This document shows, one piece after another, positions 46,980-56,817 of a stretch of DNA of 64,000 nucleotides. Under the pieces are notes generated by a model. That model saw only the letters and a list, made by a program, of their open reading frames with translations, was not told the DNA's origin and searched no databases. The stretch comes from Deltaproteobacteria bacterium (GTDB taxonomy: Bacteria; Desulfobacterota; Binatia; UBA9968). Both the position numbers and the translations under genes were made by a program. Location of the stretch: NCBI GenBank assembly GCA_009379725.1, contig WHTF01000002.1:39531-103530 (forward strand), in the 5' to 3' direction. How positions within the stretch are numbered: the stretch's first letter is position 1; each line of letters starts with the position of its first letter.

Positions 46980-48332
46980 ATGAAACCGACGCCTATCGAC
47001 TACGACACCGTCCGGGAAATGCTGCGCACGGCGACGCCGGATCGGGTGTTGAGATTTATCGGTAAAAGCCACCCGGCCGATATCGCGCTCCTGTTCAAGG
47101 GACTGGACCCCGCCGAGGTGCGCCAATTTTTCGACATCCTTTTTTCCGCTCGCAGAGCGGCTAAAACTCTCAAGGAACTTCCGCCTGAGCTTTTACCCGA
47201 TATCTTGGCGATGATCGACGACGAGAAGGTCGCGCGCGTGATTGTCAGGGCCGATCCCGATGACGCCGTAACTTTCATCGACAGCCTCCCGGAAGAGCGG
47301 CGCGAGGCGATCTTATCGCTGCTGGATCCCGAGCGACGCGAAGAAGTCCGCGAGTTAATCAGTTACCCCGAAGGCACCGTCGGCAGGATCATGAACACGG
47401 ATTTTATGGCGTTGCTGCCGAGCACCACGGCTCAAGGCGCAATCGACAAAATCCGTGAGCGAGGGGAGCTGGAAAGTTTCTTTTATCTCTACGTCATCGA
47501 CGATGACAACAAACTGGCCGGCGTTGTGCCGATTCGCAACTTGGTCATTGCGCCGCGAGATCGAACGCTGAAGGAAATGATGATCGCCGACCCGGTTAAA
47601 GGCGACGTCTTCATGGATCAAGAAGAAGCGGCCCGGCTCGTTGCCAAGTACGAGCTTCTGGCTTTACCGATCGTCGACGAGGGCGGCCATCTGGAAGGCA
47701 TCATTACGGTTGACGACGTTATCGACATCATCAACGAGGAAAGCACGGAGGACATGTACAAGATGGCCGGTTTAGCGGAGGAGGACCGGGTTTTCACGCC
47801 GATCTCCCGCTCCGTTCGAATGCGCCTGCCCTGGACAATGTTGAATCTGCTAACCACGGGCGCTGCTGCCTCTGTCGTCACAATGTTTCAAGGCACCATC
47901 ACCGAAGTCGTCGCCCTGGTGACTTTCATGCCCATCGTCGCCGGGGTCGGCGGCAATGGCGCAACCCAAACAGCGACGGTCATTATCCGCGGCATCGCGC
48001 TCGGCGAGCTTGAATTCTCCTCGGCATGGAAGGCCATCGTTAAGCAGGTCTCCGTCAATATTTGTCTCGCCCTGGCCGCCGGCGCGATGATCGCTTGCAT
48101 CGCCGTCTTATGGCAAGGAAATCCGATTCTTGGATTGGTGCTCGCTTGCGCGATGATACTGAATCTGGGACTGGTTGCGGGCCTGTCCGGCGCGGTCATC
48201 CCGCTGCTCCTGAAAGCGTTGAGATTCGATCCGGCCTTGGGTTCCGGAATCGTCGTGACCGGCCTCACCGACGCGTTCGGTTTCCTGTCATTTCTCGGCC
48301 TGGCGACGATATTTATTCGCTATCTGACTTAG
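46980..48332 (+). CDS. mgtE: Magnesium transporter MgtE
   Basis: The best start is the ATG at 46980 (AAGGA upstream), giving 450 residues; the frame is open further up. The N-terminal superhelical domain (ADIALLFKGLDPAEVRQFFDIL) is followed by two CBS domains (RIMNTDFMALLPSTT, VIAPRDRTLKEMM, ADPVKGDVFMDQEEAARLVAKYELLALPIVD). Five C-terminal membrane helices carry AGVGGNGATQTATVIIRGIALGEL, the metal pore motif. CBS domains sense internal magnesium and close the channel. Its stop codon overlaps the convergent flippase-like gene by four bases. Confidence 0.95.
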   Translation: MKPTPIDYDTVREMLRTATPDRVLRFIGKSHPADIALLFKGLDPAEVRQFFDILFSARRAAKTLKELPPELLPDILAMIDDEKVARVIVRADPDDAVTFIDSLPEERREAILSLLDPERREEVRELISYPEGTVGRIMNTDFMALLPSTTAQGAIDKIRERGELESFFYLYVIDDDNKLAGVVPIRNLVIAPRDRTLKEMMIADPVKGDVFMDQEEAARLVAKYELLALPIVDEGGHLEGIITVDDVIDIINEESTEDMYKMAGLAEEDRVFTPISRSVRMRLPWTMLNLLTTGAAASVVTMFQGTITEVVALVTFMPIVAGVGGNGATQTATVIIRGIALGELEFSSAWKAIVKQVSVNICLALAAGAMIACIAVLWQGNPILGLVLACAMILNLGLVAGLSGAVIPLLLKALRFDPALGSGIVVTGLTDAFGFLSFLGLATIFIRYLT

Positions 48333-49312
48333 ATCTTCGCTTCGCGAACCGCAGCTGATGGCTTCGGACTTCTTTTTATCAAGAAGAGAATTCCACCGAT
48401 CAAGCTGTCCAACGCGACAATGAGAAACAATAAAAGGCCGAAGGCGATGCCTTTCTCTGAATCGATTCCGATCAACCCAAGCAGAAAAATATATCCGCCC
48501 TCGCGTAAGCCGAGACCGTTGAGGCTGATCGGCAACGCCGCAAAGGTCCCCACCAGGGGATAAACGATCAGGCAGAAAGAAAGAGGAACGCTTACATGAA
48601 GAGCCCAACCCATGATGACATGCATCCACGCCTGAATCAGGTGAACGATCAACGAGAGCGTAATCGCCTGAAGAATAACTCGCCAACCCTCTCGATAACT
48701 TGTCAGGATCAGGCGCAATTTCACCACCAGCGGGTAACCGTCTCCGGGAAGTACACGTCGCAAAAGAGGCATGAGTAACCCGGCGATCAGAAACCCCGAA
48801 GCCAGCAGCAAGGTCAAATAGCGGATGGCACGAGGAATGTCGTATTCAGGGAACAGGAGAAGACCCGCGGCGCCGACCCAAATGAGCGCCACCATGCCGA
48901 TCACGCGGTCCATCACTACCGATGCGGTGGCGTGAACCGCGGTCAGTGAAAAGGGCTTTTTGTGATCGCTCTCCTGACCCTTGGCAAGATAATAGACACG
49001 GCTGACGTCGCCACCGACCGTCCCCGGGGCAAACAGATTAAAAAACATGCCGATAAAGTAGTAGGTTATTAATTCTTTGAATGGGGTCCGGATACCGAGC
49101 GGACGCGTAAGCACAGTCCACCTCAGCGCGCTCATCACCTGGGTCAAAAGATAGATGACCAACGCCACGGCAATATAAGAAAAATCGGCTGAAGCCAGCG
49201 TCCGGAAAAATTGTTCGATATCGATCCGGGTGACAAAATAAGTCAGCAACCCCACGCTGACGAGGAGCTTGAGCATAAAGATAACGGCGTACTTCGTATT
49301 TTTCATCGTCAC
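48329..49312 (-). CDS. UPF0104/YbhN-type lysylphosphatidylglycerol synthase-like membrane protein
   Basis: The 327-residue protein has about eight helices: VIFMLKLLVSVGLLTYFV, YIAVALVIYLLTQVMSAL and others. Signature pieces are FNLFAPGTVGGDVSRVYYLAKG and LPISLNGLGLREGGYIFLLGLIG, as in the LPG synthase TM/UPF0104 family. Without the C-terminal aminoacyl-transfer domain it is thought to flip lipids. It overlaps purN by four bases (49309-49312), which is unusual pairing and suggests simply a shared transcript. Confidence 0.85.
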   Translation of the reverse strand: MTMKNTKYAVIFMLKLLVSVGLLTYFVTRIDIEQFFRTLASADFSYIAVALVIYLLTQVMSALRWTVLTRPLGIRTPFKELITYYFIGMFFNLFAPGTVGGDVSRVYYLAKGQESDHKKPFSLTAVHATASVVMDRVIGMVALIWVGAAGLLLFPEYDIPRAIRYLTLLLASGFLIAGLLMPLLRRVLPGDGYPLVVKLRLILTSYREGWRVILQAITLSLIVHLIQAWMHVIMGWALHVSVPLSFCLIVYPLVGTFAALPISLNGLGLREGGYIFLLGLIGIDSEKGIAFGLLLFLIVALDSLIGGILFLIKRSPKPSAAVREAKI

Positions 49313-49965
49313 AGCGGCGGTTGAATAAGAACCTGGCTTTCATCCGTTGTAAGATGATCTATGAGAACTTGACGCCCAACGACGTGCAGTCTTCCCTCGG
49401 CATAAAGCTGAATCGCGCGGGGATAAATGCGATGCTCCTGTTGTAAAATGCGCGCCGTTAATGAGGTCTCGTTATCGTTGGCAAAGACCGGCACCACAGC
49501 CTGAATAATGATGGGCCCCTCGTCGCATTCGTCGTTGACGAAGTGCACGGTACAACCGGAGAATCGGACGCCATGCTCCAGCGCTTTTTTTTGCACGCGC
49601 AGACCCGGAAACGCGGGCAACAAAGCCGGGTGAATATTCATAATCCGGTTGGAGTACGATTTGACGAAAACCGGCGACAGCAGCCGCATAAAACCCGCCA
49701 GCACGACCAGTTCGACACCGCGTCGCTGCAGAATCTCCACCACCGCTTGATCGTACGCTTCGCGGCTCGGGAACCCCTTAGGGTCCACCACTTCTGTGCA
49801 GAGACGATGTTTCTTTGCCCGCGCCAGACCCTGTGCATCCGCTTTATTGCTAACAACCACCTCAATCCTCGCATCCAACACCTGCGCGTCGATCGCATCG
49901 ATGATGGCTTGTAAATTGGTACCGCTGCCGGAGATTAAAACGCCTATCGGTACTTGCCGTGTCAT
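49309..49965 (-). CDS. purN: Phosphoribosylglycinamide formyltransferase PurN
   Basis: The 218-residue enzyme has GVLISGSGTNLQAIIDAID (glycinamide ribotide site), the catalytic Asn and His in IMNIHPALLPAFPG, and Asp in VNDECDEGPIIIQ. It transfers formyl from 10-formyltetrahydrofolate to GAR, the third step of purine synthesis. Length and motifs are canonical. It follows purM by 14 bases, forming the classical purMN pair. Confidence 0.96.
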   Translation of the reverse strand: MTRQVPIGVLISGSGTNLQAIIDAIDAQVLDARIEVVVSNKADAQGLARAKKHRLCTEVVDPKGFPSREAYDQAVVEILQRRGVELVVLAGFMRLLSPVFVKSYSNRIMNIHPALLPAFPGLRVQKKALEHGVRFSGCTVHFVNDECDEGPIIIQAVVPVFANDNETSLTARILQQEHRIYPRAIQLYAEGRLHVVGRQVLIDHLTTDESQVLIQPPL

Positions 49966-49979
49966 AGAGCTTTCCTATC

Positions 49980-51023
49980 CTATCTGAGGATGTCCACGCC
50001 GCGCTCTCCTCTACGAATCTCGCCGATCATAAAGCATCTTTCTCTCATCCGGCGAAGCGAGCGCATGACTCCATCGGCTTGCTTGTTATCGACCACCAGG
50101 ATCATACCCAGGCCGTTGTTGAACGTACTGTCCATCTCGTGCTGCGAAATGCTGCCCATTTTCTTGATGAGACCGAATACCGGCGGCACCGGCCAGCTGT
50201 TCCGATTGAGCACCGCCCGGCTGCCGCGCGGCAGAACACGCGGTAAATTCCCGGTAATCCCGCCGCCGGTGATATGTGCCACGCCTTTGATGGGCCATTT
50301 GGCGAACAGCGCGCGAATCGTTTTGGCATAGATGCGCGTGGGTTCCAGCAACTCCTCGCCCAAATTACGGCCAAGCTCAGCCACGCGCTGGTGGATTTTT
50401 AATCGGCCCCGCGAAAGCAACACCTTGCGCGCCAGCGAATAGCCGTTGCTGTGCAGGCCGCTGGAGGACAGGCCAATCAAAACATCGCCGTGAACGATGG
50501 CCTTGGTATTTAGAATTTTTTTCTTCTCTACCGCGCCGACGACGAATCCCGCCAGATCATACTCTCCCCCGGCGAAATCGCCCGGATGTTCAGCGGTCTC
50601 GCCACCGATCAATACGCAGCCCGCCTGCCGGCAACCTGCCGCGATGCCACGCACCACCGCCTCGGCGATATCGACGTCGAGTTTGCCGCAAACGAAGTAG
50701 TCCAAAAAAAACAGCGGCTCGGCGCCTTGAGTCAGAATATCATTGACGCCCATGGCCACAAGATCGATGCCGATGGTGTCATGCTTGCCCGTCATGGATG
50801 CGATTTTGAGCTTGGTGCCGACGCCGTCGGTGGAGGACACCAGGACGGGATGACGATAGCCCCGGCTTTTTAAATCGAACAGCGCGCTGAAACCGCCAAC
50901 TCCAGCCAGCAGGCCAGACACCTGGGTTGTCTTGGCTATCGGACCGATACGGCGCACCAGTTCATCGCCCGCCTCGATGCTGACACCGGCCTTGGCATAC
51001 GTCATTGCTTCTTTTTTAGCCAT
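49980..51023 (-). CDS. purM: Phosphoribosylformylglycinamidine cyclo-ligase PurM
   Basis: The 347-residue AIR synthetase begins MTYAKAGVSIEAGDELVRRI in its second codon block and has SSTDGVGTKLKIA (ATP/substrate loop), GVNDILTQGAEPLFFLDYF and GGETAEHPG. ITGGGITGNLPRVLP lies in the second domain. It closes FGAM to AIR, the fifth step of purine synthesis. It is the first gene of the purM-purN unit. Its start may be at the downstream ATG five codons in (MTYAKAG) but the ORF start is acceptable. Confidence 0.96.
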   Translation of the reverse strand: MAKKEAMTYAKAGVSIEAGDELVRRIGPIAKTTQVSGLLAGVGGFSALFDLKSRGYRHPVLVSSTDGVGTKLKIASMTGKHDTIGIDLVAMGVNDILTQGAEPLFFLDYFVCGKLDVDIAEAVVRGIAAGCRQAGCVLIGGETAEHPGDFAGGEYDLAGFVVGAVEKKKILNTKAIVHGDVLIGLSSSGLHSNGYSLARKVLLSRGRLKIHQRVAELGRNLGEELLEPTRIYAKTIRALFAKWPIKGVAHITGGGITGNLPRVLPRGSRAVLNRNSWPVPPVFGLIKKMGSISQHEMDSTFNNGLGMILVVDNKQADGVMRSLRRMRERCFMIGEIRRGERGVDILR

Positions 51024-51107
51024 GCGCGAATTATTGTCCGTTCCTGTCGATGCGGGAGAAAGAAAACTGCCGACATCAATATTACATCATGTGAGAAGGG
51101 GAGAAAT

Positions 51108-51902
51108 TCATGCGGTGGAACCAGCGATAACCTCGGTTGCGCCGCCGCCGGCGGATAGCAGACCGCGGATCTTTAACGTGTACTCGCCGAATTTCGGGCT
51201 GCTCATCATTTCCAGAGTCCGCGGCCGAGGCAGGTCCATCGAGAGCATCTCCAAAAGTCTGCCGGGTCTGGCAGACATGACGAAGACGTGATCCGAAAGG
51301 AACACCGCTTCCTGAATGCTGTGTGTCACGAAAATCACCGTCTTTTTCTTTTCCTCCCACAATCGCAGTAACTCAAGATCCAGTTCGTCACGCGTCATCG
51401 CGTCGAGCGCGCCGAAGGGCTCATCCATCAAAAGCAGTTGCGGATCGGTGACCAAGGCGCGGCACAGCGATGTCCGCTGCTGCATGCCGCCGGAAAGCTC
51501 GTGCGGATACATCTCTTCGAAGCCTTCCAGCCCGACCAGTTTAATCAGCGCCCGCGCCTTTTCGACGTGGCTCGGCAAATCCAATTTGGCAAATTCCACC
51601 GGCAACAGGATGTTACCGAGCACCGATCGCCATTTGAGTAATACCGGCGCCTGAAAGACCATGCCGACGTTTTCGAGCGGGTTTATGACCAGGTCCCCGT
51701 TGACCGCAACTTTTCCCGAAGATGCCGGCAGCAGCCCGGAAATGATCTTGAGCAGCGTGCTCTTGCCGCAGCCGCTGGGGCCGACAATGGAAATAAATTC
51801 ACCGGTTTGGATTTCGAACGAGATACGCTCCAAAGCATTGACAATCCTGGCGCCGCTGGTGAACACCCGGGAAACATTATCGACGACAATCAGCGGCGGC
51901 AC
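51108..51902 (-). CDS. NitT/TauT-family ABC importer ATP-binding protein
   Basis: The 264-residue ATPase (GTG start) has Walker A GPSGCGKSTL, signature LSGGMQQRTSL, Walker B LLLMDEPFGALD and the His in VTHSIQEA. It is of the SsuB/TauB/NrtD type. It is the last gene of a three-gene importer: permease, binding protein and this. The order, spacing of 24-26 bases and shared strand make one operon. The substrate could be an alkanesulfonate, taurine, nitrate or a pyrimidine; the sequence does not decide. Confidence 0.92.
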   Translation of the reverse strand: MPPLIVVDNVSRVFTSGARIVNALERISFEIQTGEFISIVGPSGCGKSTLLKIISGLLPASSGKVAVNGDLVINPLENVGMVFQAPVLLKWRSVLGNILLPVEFAKLDLPSHVEKARALIKLVGLEGFEEMYPHELSGGMQQRTSLCRALVTDPQLLLMDEPFGALDAMTRDELDLELLRLWEEKKKTVIFVTHSIQEAVFLSDHVFVMSARPGRLLEMLSMDLPRPRTLEMMSSPKFGEYTLKIRGLLSAGGGATEVIAGSTA

Positions 51903-51926
51903 TTAGGAACTCGGGTTGGCGACAGG

Positions 51927-52952
51927 CTATTTCTTGATAAACTGATTGCTAAAGACTTCCTTGGCCGACACTTTCCGGGCCACGTCGAAATACTCGTTGG
52001 TGATACGAACCGTCTTTTCCTGAATGTCCGGTTTCATATAGCCCAGACCGGATTGCACCGACTCGGGCGGCAGCATCACCTCGTAAAGAGCGTTCTTCAA
52101 CTGCACCGTCGCGAGAGCCTGATTTAACTCAGGCTTATGCTTGAGAAGAATCTGCAACGCTTCTTCCTGATGGTCGCGGGTATAGCGCAGCCCTTCCATA
52201 GTTCCTTCGACATAAGCCCTGACGAAATCCGGCCGTTTCTTAATATCCTCCTCCTTGGCAATCAAGCCGCTGCCGTAAATGTCGAGACCGGTATCTTTCA
52301 TGAAGACCCGGTGCAACTTGGCGCCTACTTTTGATGCCGCCAACTCCGCCACCTCGTCATTGGAGCCGCGAAACATGATAATGAAGTCGGCCTTCTTGGT
52401 CGCCAGCGCCGCCGGTTGGATCGGCGCCGCGGTTTCCTGAATCTTGATGGATTTAAAATCGATCTTATTGATGCGGCAATACGCCGGCATCAAAAACCAC
52501 TGCGCTTGCCCGGGACTGATGGCCCACGACTTACCGGCGAGATCTTTGATCGTTTTTATCGGCGAGTCTTCCCGCCACAGAATCGTCGCGCCGACATAGC
52601 CGAGCTGACCTACGGCTTGAACTCCGGTGCCGCGGGACCTGGCAACGATGGCTGTGGAGATATCGGCGAAACCAAAGTCGGCGCCGCCGGCTGCGATACT
52701 ACGCACCGTATCAGCCGAACCCTTGCCCGCTTCGATTGTCGCTGCCAATCTGCGCTTGGCATAGAATCCCTTCTCCAGAGCCACAAACCAGGGCGCGTGT
52801 TTGCCGCCGATAATGAAGTCCATTCGAATCTTTGCCGGTTTAGCCTCCGCGGCTTCGGTTTTCCCACGGAAGACGCAGCCCATCATCACCACTACCGCGC
52901 ATAAAGCCGCCGCGCCGACGCCGCCGATACTGAATTTGCTCCAAAATTTCAT
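51927..52952 (-). CDS. NMT1/SsuA-like ABC importer substrate-binding protein
   Basis: This 341-residue protein has an N-terminal signal (VGAAALCAVVVMMGC) that ends in a lipobox-like Cys, so it is exported and perhaps lipidated. The mature part has the type II periplasmic binding fold of the NMT1/THI5-like group: HAPWFVALEKGFY, GKGSADTVRSIAAGGADFGFAD, and DLAGKSWAISPGQAQW. It delivers ligand to the permease encoded upstream. Proteins of this class are numerous in soil bacteria, and ligand prediction from sequence is unreliable. Confidence 0.9.
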   Translation of the reverse strand: MKFWSKFSIGGVGAAALCAVVVMMGCVFRGKTEAAEAKPAKIRMDFIIGGKHAPWFVALEKGFYAKRRLAATIEAGKGSADTVRSIAAGGADFGFADISTAIVARSRGTGVQAVGQLGYVGATILWREDSPIKTIKDLAGKSWAISPGQAQWFLMPAYCRINKIDFKSIKIQETAAPIQPAALATKKADFIIMFRGSNDEVAELAASKVGAKLHRVFMKDTGLDIYGSGLIAKEEDIKKRPDFVRAYVEGTMEGLRYTRDHQEEALQILLKHKPELNQALATVQLKNALYEVMLPPESVQSGLGYMKPDIQEKTVRITNEYFDVARKVSAKEVFSNQFIKK

Positions 52953-52978
52953 TTGTCCTCCACGCCCATCTTGTTGTA

Positions 52979-53803
52979 TTAGAAAGAGCCCTCAACTTGC
53001 CGCACGGCGGCGCTCCACGGCGCCAGTTTTCGCTGGACAATTTCAACCAACCAGAAAAGGCCCAGCGACAATACGGCCAGAGTCAGCAAGATCACCAACG
53101 CAAATGCCGTATCCAAGCTGTAGTTCGCCTGCAATACCAGATAGCCGAGTCCTTCGTTGGCGGCGACAAACTCCGCCACGATGGCGCCGGTGACGGAAAG
53201 CACGATGGCCACTTTAATACCGGCGAACATGTACGGCAGCGAGTTGGGCAGGCGAATCTTTTTGAAGACGTCGAATTGCGAGCCACGATTGATCCGTGCC
53301 AGTTCCAGCAGTTCCGGTTCGACTTCCTTGAGCCCGACGACCGTATTCACGACGACGGGAAAAAACGCCACGAGAAAGGCGATGGCGATTTTGGAAAACA
53401 GTCCGTAGCCTACCCAGATGACCATGAGCGGCGCAAATGCGCTTTTGGGCATCGCGTAAAGAATGACGATGAGCGGGTAAACCGTGTTATTCAAGTGGCG
53501 TGAATAAACCACGGCGATCGCGAAGCCGATGCCAAGCAACAAAGACAAGGCAAAGCCGCCGAAGGCCTCGATAAAAGTTATCAGGGCGTGATGGCCGAGA
53601 ATCGGCAGCTTGCCTATGAAAGCCAGCCACAGATCCCGCGGCGGCGGTAAGATGAAGGCGGGAACCTTAATCACTTCGACGAGAATTTCCCAGAGAATTA
53701 AGAGCGCTAAAAAGAACAGTATCGGTTCGATGATGTTACTTGTGGAAGGCTTCACGTCCGCAGCTCCGACGCCGACGTTAAAGGAAAGCTCATATCCTGT
53801 CAA
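52979..53803 (-). CDS. NitT/TauT-family ABC importer permease
   Basis: The 274-residue permease has about six helices (IIEPILFFLALLILWEILV, AFGGFALSLLLGIGFAIAVV, VILLTLAVLSLGLFWLV) and the EAA-type loop ELLELARINRGSQFDVFKKI, which contacts the ATPase. It is of the SsuC/TauC family. It begins 23 bases after the N-acyltransferase gene and precedes the binding protein, so the four genes form one transcript. Confidence 0.92.
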   Translation of the reverse strand: MTGYELSFNVGVGAADVKPSTSNIIEPILFFLALLILWEILVEVIKVPAFILPPPRDLWLAFIGKLPILGHHALITFIEAFGGFALSLLLGIGFAIAVVYSRHLNNTVYPLIVILYAMPKSAFAPLMVIWVGYGLFSKIAIAFLVAFFPVVVNTVVGLKEVEPELLELARINRGSQFDVFKKIRLPNSLPYMFAGIKVAIVLSVTGAIVAEFVAANEGLGYLVLQANYSLDTAFALVILLTLAVLSLGLFWLVEIVQRKLAPWSAAVRQVEGSF

Positions 53804-53826
53804 GGAAACCGCTGGCGATTGGCCCG

Positions 53827-54987
53827 CTAAGGCTCTTCGAGCTCGCGTTTGATCTGGCTGCGCTCGAGCAGGAGATCGCGTTTTTGGCGAATGATCTCGC
53901 GCTCTTGCTTCAGGAAGCGCTCCACCGCGCGCCGGAATTTGCCGTCGACGATGAAATGCATACTGGTGGTGTGCTCAGGATCGAGCCCCCGTAGCTGCTT
54001 GAAACTTCCACCGGCGCCTGCTTCAAAGCGTTCAAGCCCCATGCGGATGCAATGCTCGATAGCTGAGTAGTAACAAACGTTGAAGTGCAGAAACGGTTGA
54101 TCTTCGAAGGCGCCCCAATAGCGGCCATACATAGCGGCATGATCTCTGATATTGAAGGTTCCGGCGATTACTTTGCCATCGCGCTCCGCCAGCATCAGAC
54201 AGACATTTGCGGCGAACCGTCGATGAATCTCGTCAAAAAACTCCTGGGTGAGATACTGCCGGCCATAGTAGAGCCGATCGACATGGTCTTTGTAGAGACG
54301 AAACATAGTGCGCATGTGTTTTTGCGTCAGCTGTTCGCCCTCAATGGCCTTGATTGAAATTTCCCGCCGGGCAACTTCGCGCCGTTCTCGTTTGATCTTG
54401 TTGCGCCGATCGCTCCGAAAGCTGCCGAGATACTGATCGAATGAGGTGAAACCGTGATTTTGCCAGTGGAACTGGATTCCGTTACGGGCAATGAAGCCGA
54501 TGCTTTCGAGAGCCTGGCGCTCGTCGTCCAGGCAGAAATTGACATGCACTGAAGAAATTTTATTATCGGCAGCAATCTTGGCCAAGGCCTGTCCCATGAG
54601 AGCGATCACGGCACTTCGATCGACACTTTCGGCGGTTAAAAAGCGATGCCCGGTAACAGGCGTAAACGGCACCCCAACGAGCATTTTCGGATAGTACTGA
54701 ATTCCGACGTGGTGCGCCGTCTCGGCCCATTCGTAATCGAAGACAAACTCACCCATACTATGAAGCTTCAGATACATGGGACAGGCGGCGATTAGCTTTC
54801 CAGCGCTTTCCACCACCAGGTGGTGCGGCAACCAGCCGGTATCTTCGTTAACGCAGCCGGACCGTTCCAAACTCTCCAGCCAATTCCATTTCAGGAACGG
54901 CGACCCCTTGCTGACCAAACCGTCCCATTGCTCCGCGTCAACTTCAGAGACCTTTCGAACAACCTTGATAGTGTAATCGCCGGACAT
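53827..54987 (-). CDS. COG3146-type N-acyltransferase (GNAT/FemAB-like)
   Basis: The 386-residue protein has two GNAT-like halves and the COG3146 signature: FLKWNWLESLERSGCV near the start, HHVGIQYYPKMLVGVPFTPVTGHRF, SVHVNFCLDDERQAL, and SFRSDRRNKIKRERREV. FHLNVCYYSAIEHCI-like residues (FNVCYYSAIEHCIRMG) and FEAGAGGSFKQLRGL follow. The family is predicted to acylate peptides or amines; substrates are not known. It is the first gene of the importer operon, and the relation of its activity to the imported compound is open. Confidence 0.88.
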   Translation of the reverse strand: MSGDYTIKVVRKVSEVDAEQWDGLVSKGSPFLKWNWLESLERSGCVNEDTGWLPHHLVVESAGKLIAACPMYLKLHSMGEFVFDYEWAETAHHVGIQYYPKMLVGVPFTPVTGHRFLTAESVDRSAVIALMGQALAKIAADNKISSVHVNFCLDDERQALESIGFIARNGIQFHWQNHGFTSFDQYLGSFRSDRRNKIKRERREVARREISIKAIEGEQLTQKHMRTMFRLYKDHVDRLYYGRQYLTQEFFDEIHRRFAANVCLMLAERDGKVIAGTFNIRDHAAMYGRYWGAFEDQPFLHFNVCYYSAIEHCIRMGLERFEAGAGGSFKQLRGLDPEHTTSMHFIVDGKFRRAVERFLKQEREIIRQKRDLLLERSQIKRELEEP

Positions 54988-55148
54988 TGGGTCGACTTTA
55001 TCACGATTGTGGGGTTCATCAAATTACCGCGCCAATTCAATAAGCGCCGAATCCAAACACAAAATTTTTTCGCAACGACGCAAAGCATGTGCTGCACCGT
55101 CCAGACGTGCCCTTGACATCCCGTCCAAACTTAATGATTATTCATGTA

Positions 55149-55595
55149 ATGGTTGTCTATAATCTTGTCTGCAAAAAGAAGCACAAGTTCGAGGGCTGGT
55201 TTCCAAGTTTCGAGGATTACCAGAAACAGGTCGACAAAAAACTGATTTCTTGTCCGGCCTGCGGCACGACAAAAGTGGAAAAATTACCGCACGCCTGTGC
55301 TGTCCACGTGAAAAAAGAACAACCTGACAAGCTTCCTGCAGCCAGACCAGAGCAAACTTCTCCGGTGCCGCCATCTCCGGCTGAATTCAAGGAGATGCTT
55401 CTTAAGGTTCATCACTACGTCAAGCTAAATTTTGAAGACATGGGACCCCGTTTTGCCGAGGAGGCCCGGCAGATTCACCGAGGCAAAGCCGAGGAGCGGC
55501 CCATTCATGGCACCGCCACGGCAGCCGAAGGAGCCGAGCTCGCCGAGGAAGGCATCCCCCACGTGATTCTTCCTAAGCCGGAACTGGACAGCTGA
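55149..55595 (+). CDS. DUF1178-family zinc-ribbon-like protein
   Basis: From the ATG at 55149 the protein has 148 residues; an in-frame ATG at 55134 adds five. It opens with VVYNLVCKKKHKFEGWFPSFEDYQKQ and has the pair CPACGTTKVEKLPHA. This matches DUF1178, which has two Cys pairs in its first 60 residues that probably bind zinc. The C-terminal conserved block KVHHYVKLNFEDMGPRFAEEARQIH is typical. The function is unknown. No ribosome site is seen. It is transcribed divergently from the acyltransferase gene. Confidence 0.85.
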   Translation: MVVYNLVCKKKHKFEGWFPSFEDYQKQVDKKLISCPACGTTKVEKLPHACAVHVKKEQPDKLPAARPEQTSPVPPSPAEFKEMLLKVHHYVKLNFEDMGPRFAEEARQIHRGKAEERPIHGTATAAEGAELAEEGIPHVILPKPELDS

Positions 55596-55734
55596 TCTTC
55601 TGCTGTTTTTATCACCGCGCTTAAATCAGACACGATTCGAAGTCTCGCTTCAATTTCTAACTTCCCTTGCATTCTCACCGCTTCTGCGAAATAGAGGAGG
55701 CTGAGTTCATTACGCTTTGCACAATGGAGGCCTG

Positions 55735-56817
55735 ATGCTGCTGATCAATAATCAAACCGTCGAGCAAATCCTCGATATGAAAGGCTGTATGACAGCCTTG
55801 GAAACCGGCTATCGCGATCTCATCGATGAACGCGCCGTCTACCGCGGGCGCTACGACCTATTCGTTCCCAACGACGATCCCAAGCTGATGTATCGTTGGG
55901 GCACCATGGAGGGAGCCTCGCGAAGTTTCGAAACTTTCGCCGTTCGCATGAAGTCCGACATGTTGGAATGGCCGGAAGGCAAGACCGTCGAAAAGTATTG
56001 CGTCGAGCCGGGAACTTTCTGCGGCATTGTGATGGTGTTTTCCACCCGCAACGGCGAGCCGTTGGCGATCATCAACGACGGTATTATCCAGCATATGCGC
56101 GTGGGCGGCTGCGCCGGCTTGGGCGTGAAATACCTCTCGCGCGAAGATTCCAAGGTCGTCGGCATCTTCGGCTCCGGCGGCATGGCGCGCACCTATCTGC
56201 TTGCCTTCAACGAAGTGAGAAAGATCGGCGAAGTAAGAGTTTACAGCCCGACCCAAAAGAACCGGGACGCTTTTGCCGCGGAAATGAATGAGAGATTGGG
56301 ACTAAAAATCGTTCCGGTCGAATGCCCGGAGGATGCCGTGCGCGGCAGCGATATTGTCGCCAGTTGCACCGATTCCATTCAAATAGTGGTGAACGAGCCT
56401 TCGTGGATCGAACCCGGCATGCATCTCACATGCGTCAAATCGAATGAATGGAATCCCGAGATCGTGAAAAAATCCGACCTTGTCATCAAGATGGGCCGAG
56501 CCACCATGAACCTCGACGTCGGCATGCGCCGCATCGGCGGCGAAGCCGCGGTGGTGGCCGGCAACGAGGAAGAGATCAAGAGAATCGCCAATCCCCGCGT
56601 TGACATCTTTTCCACGGACTTACCTCTTCTGACCGATGTGATGTCCGGTAAAATCAAGGGTCGAACCGATCGCAATCAGGTAACCTTCTTTGCCAATAGC
56701 GGAACCCAAGGTCTGCAATTCGCGTCCACCGCCGGCTACGTCGTGCGCGAAGCCAAGAAACGTGGCTTGGGACAAGAAATACCGACAGGTTGGTTTCTGC
56801 AGGATATTCGAGATTAA
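55735..56817 (+). CDS. Ornithine cyclodeaminase/mu-crystallin family protein
   Basis: I start at the ATG at 55735, where GGAGG stands four bases upstream; 360 residues follow. The first part (INNQTVEQILDMKGCMTALETGY, RMKSDMLEWP) forms the substrate domain. The Rossmann part has VVGIFGSGGMARTYLLAF (NAD site) and VASCTDS. Family members are ornithine cyclodeaminase, alanine dehydrogenase or ketimine reductases. The usual active-site Lys is within RMKSDM and an Asp is expected in the C-terminal half. Substrate unknown. It is followed by the GAPDH pair on the same strand at 195 bases. Confidence 0.85.
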   Translation: MLLINNQTVEQILDMKGCMTALETGYRDLIDERAVYRGRYDLFVPNDDPKLMYRWGTMEGASRSFETFAVRMKSDMLEWPEGKTVEKYCVEPGTFCGIVMVFSTRNGEPLAIINDGIIQHMRVGGCAGLGVKYLSREDSKVVGIFGSGGMARTYLLAFNEVRKIGEVRVYSPTQKNRDAFAAEMNERLGLKIVPVECPEDAVRGSDIVASCTDSIQIVVNEPSWIEPGMHLTCVKSNEWNPEIVKKSDLVIKMGRATMNLDVGMRRIGGEAAVVAGNEEEIKRIANPRVDIFSTDLPLLTDVMSGKIKGRTDRNQVTFFANSGTQGLQFASTAGYVVREAKKRGLGQEIPTGWFLQDIRD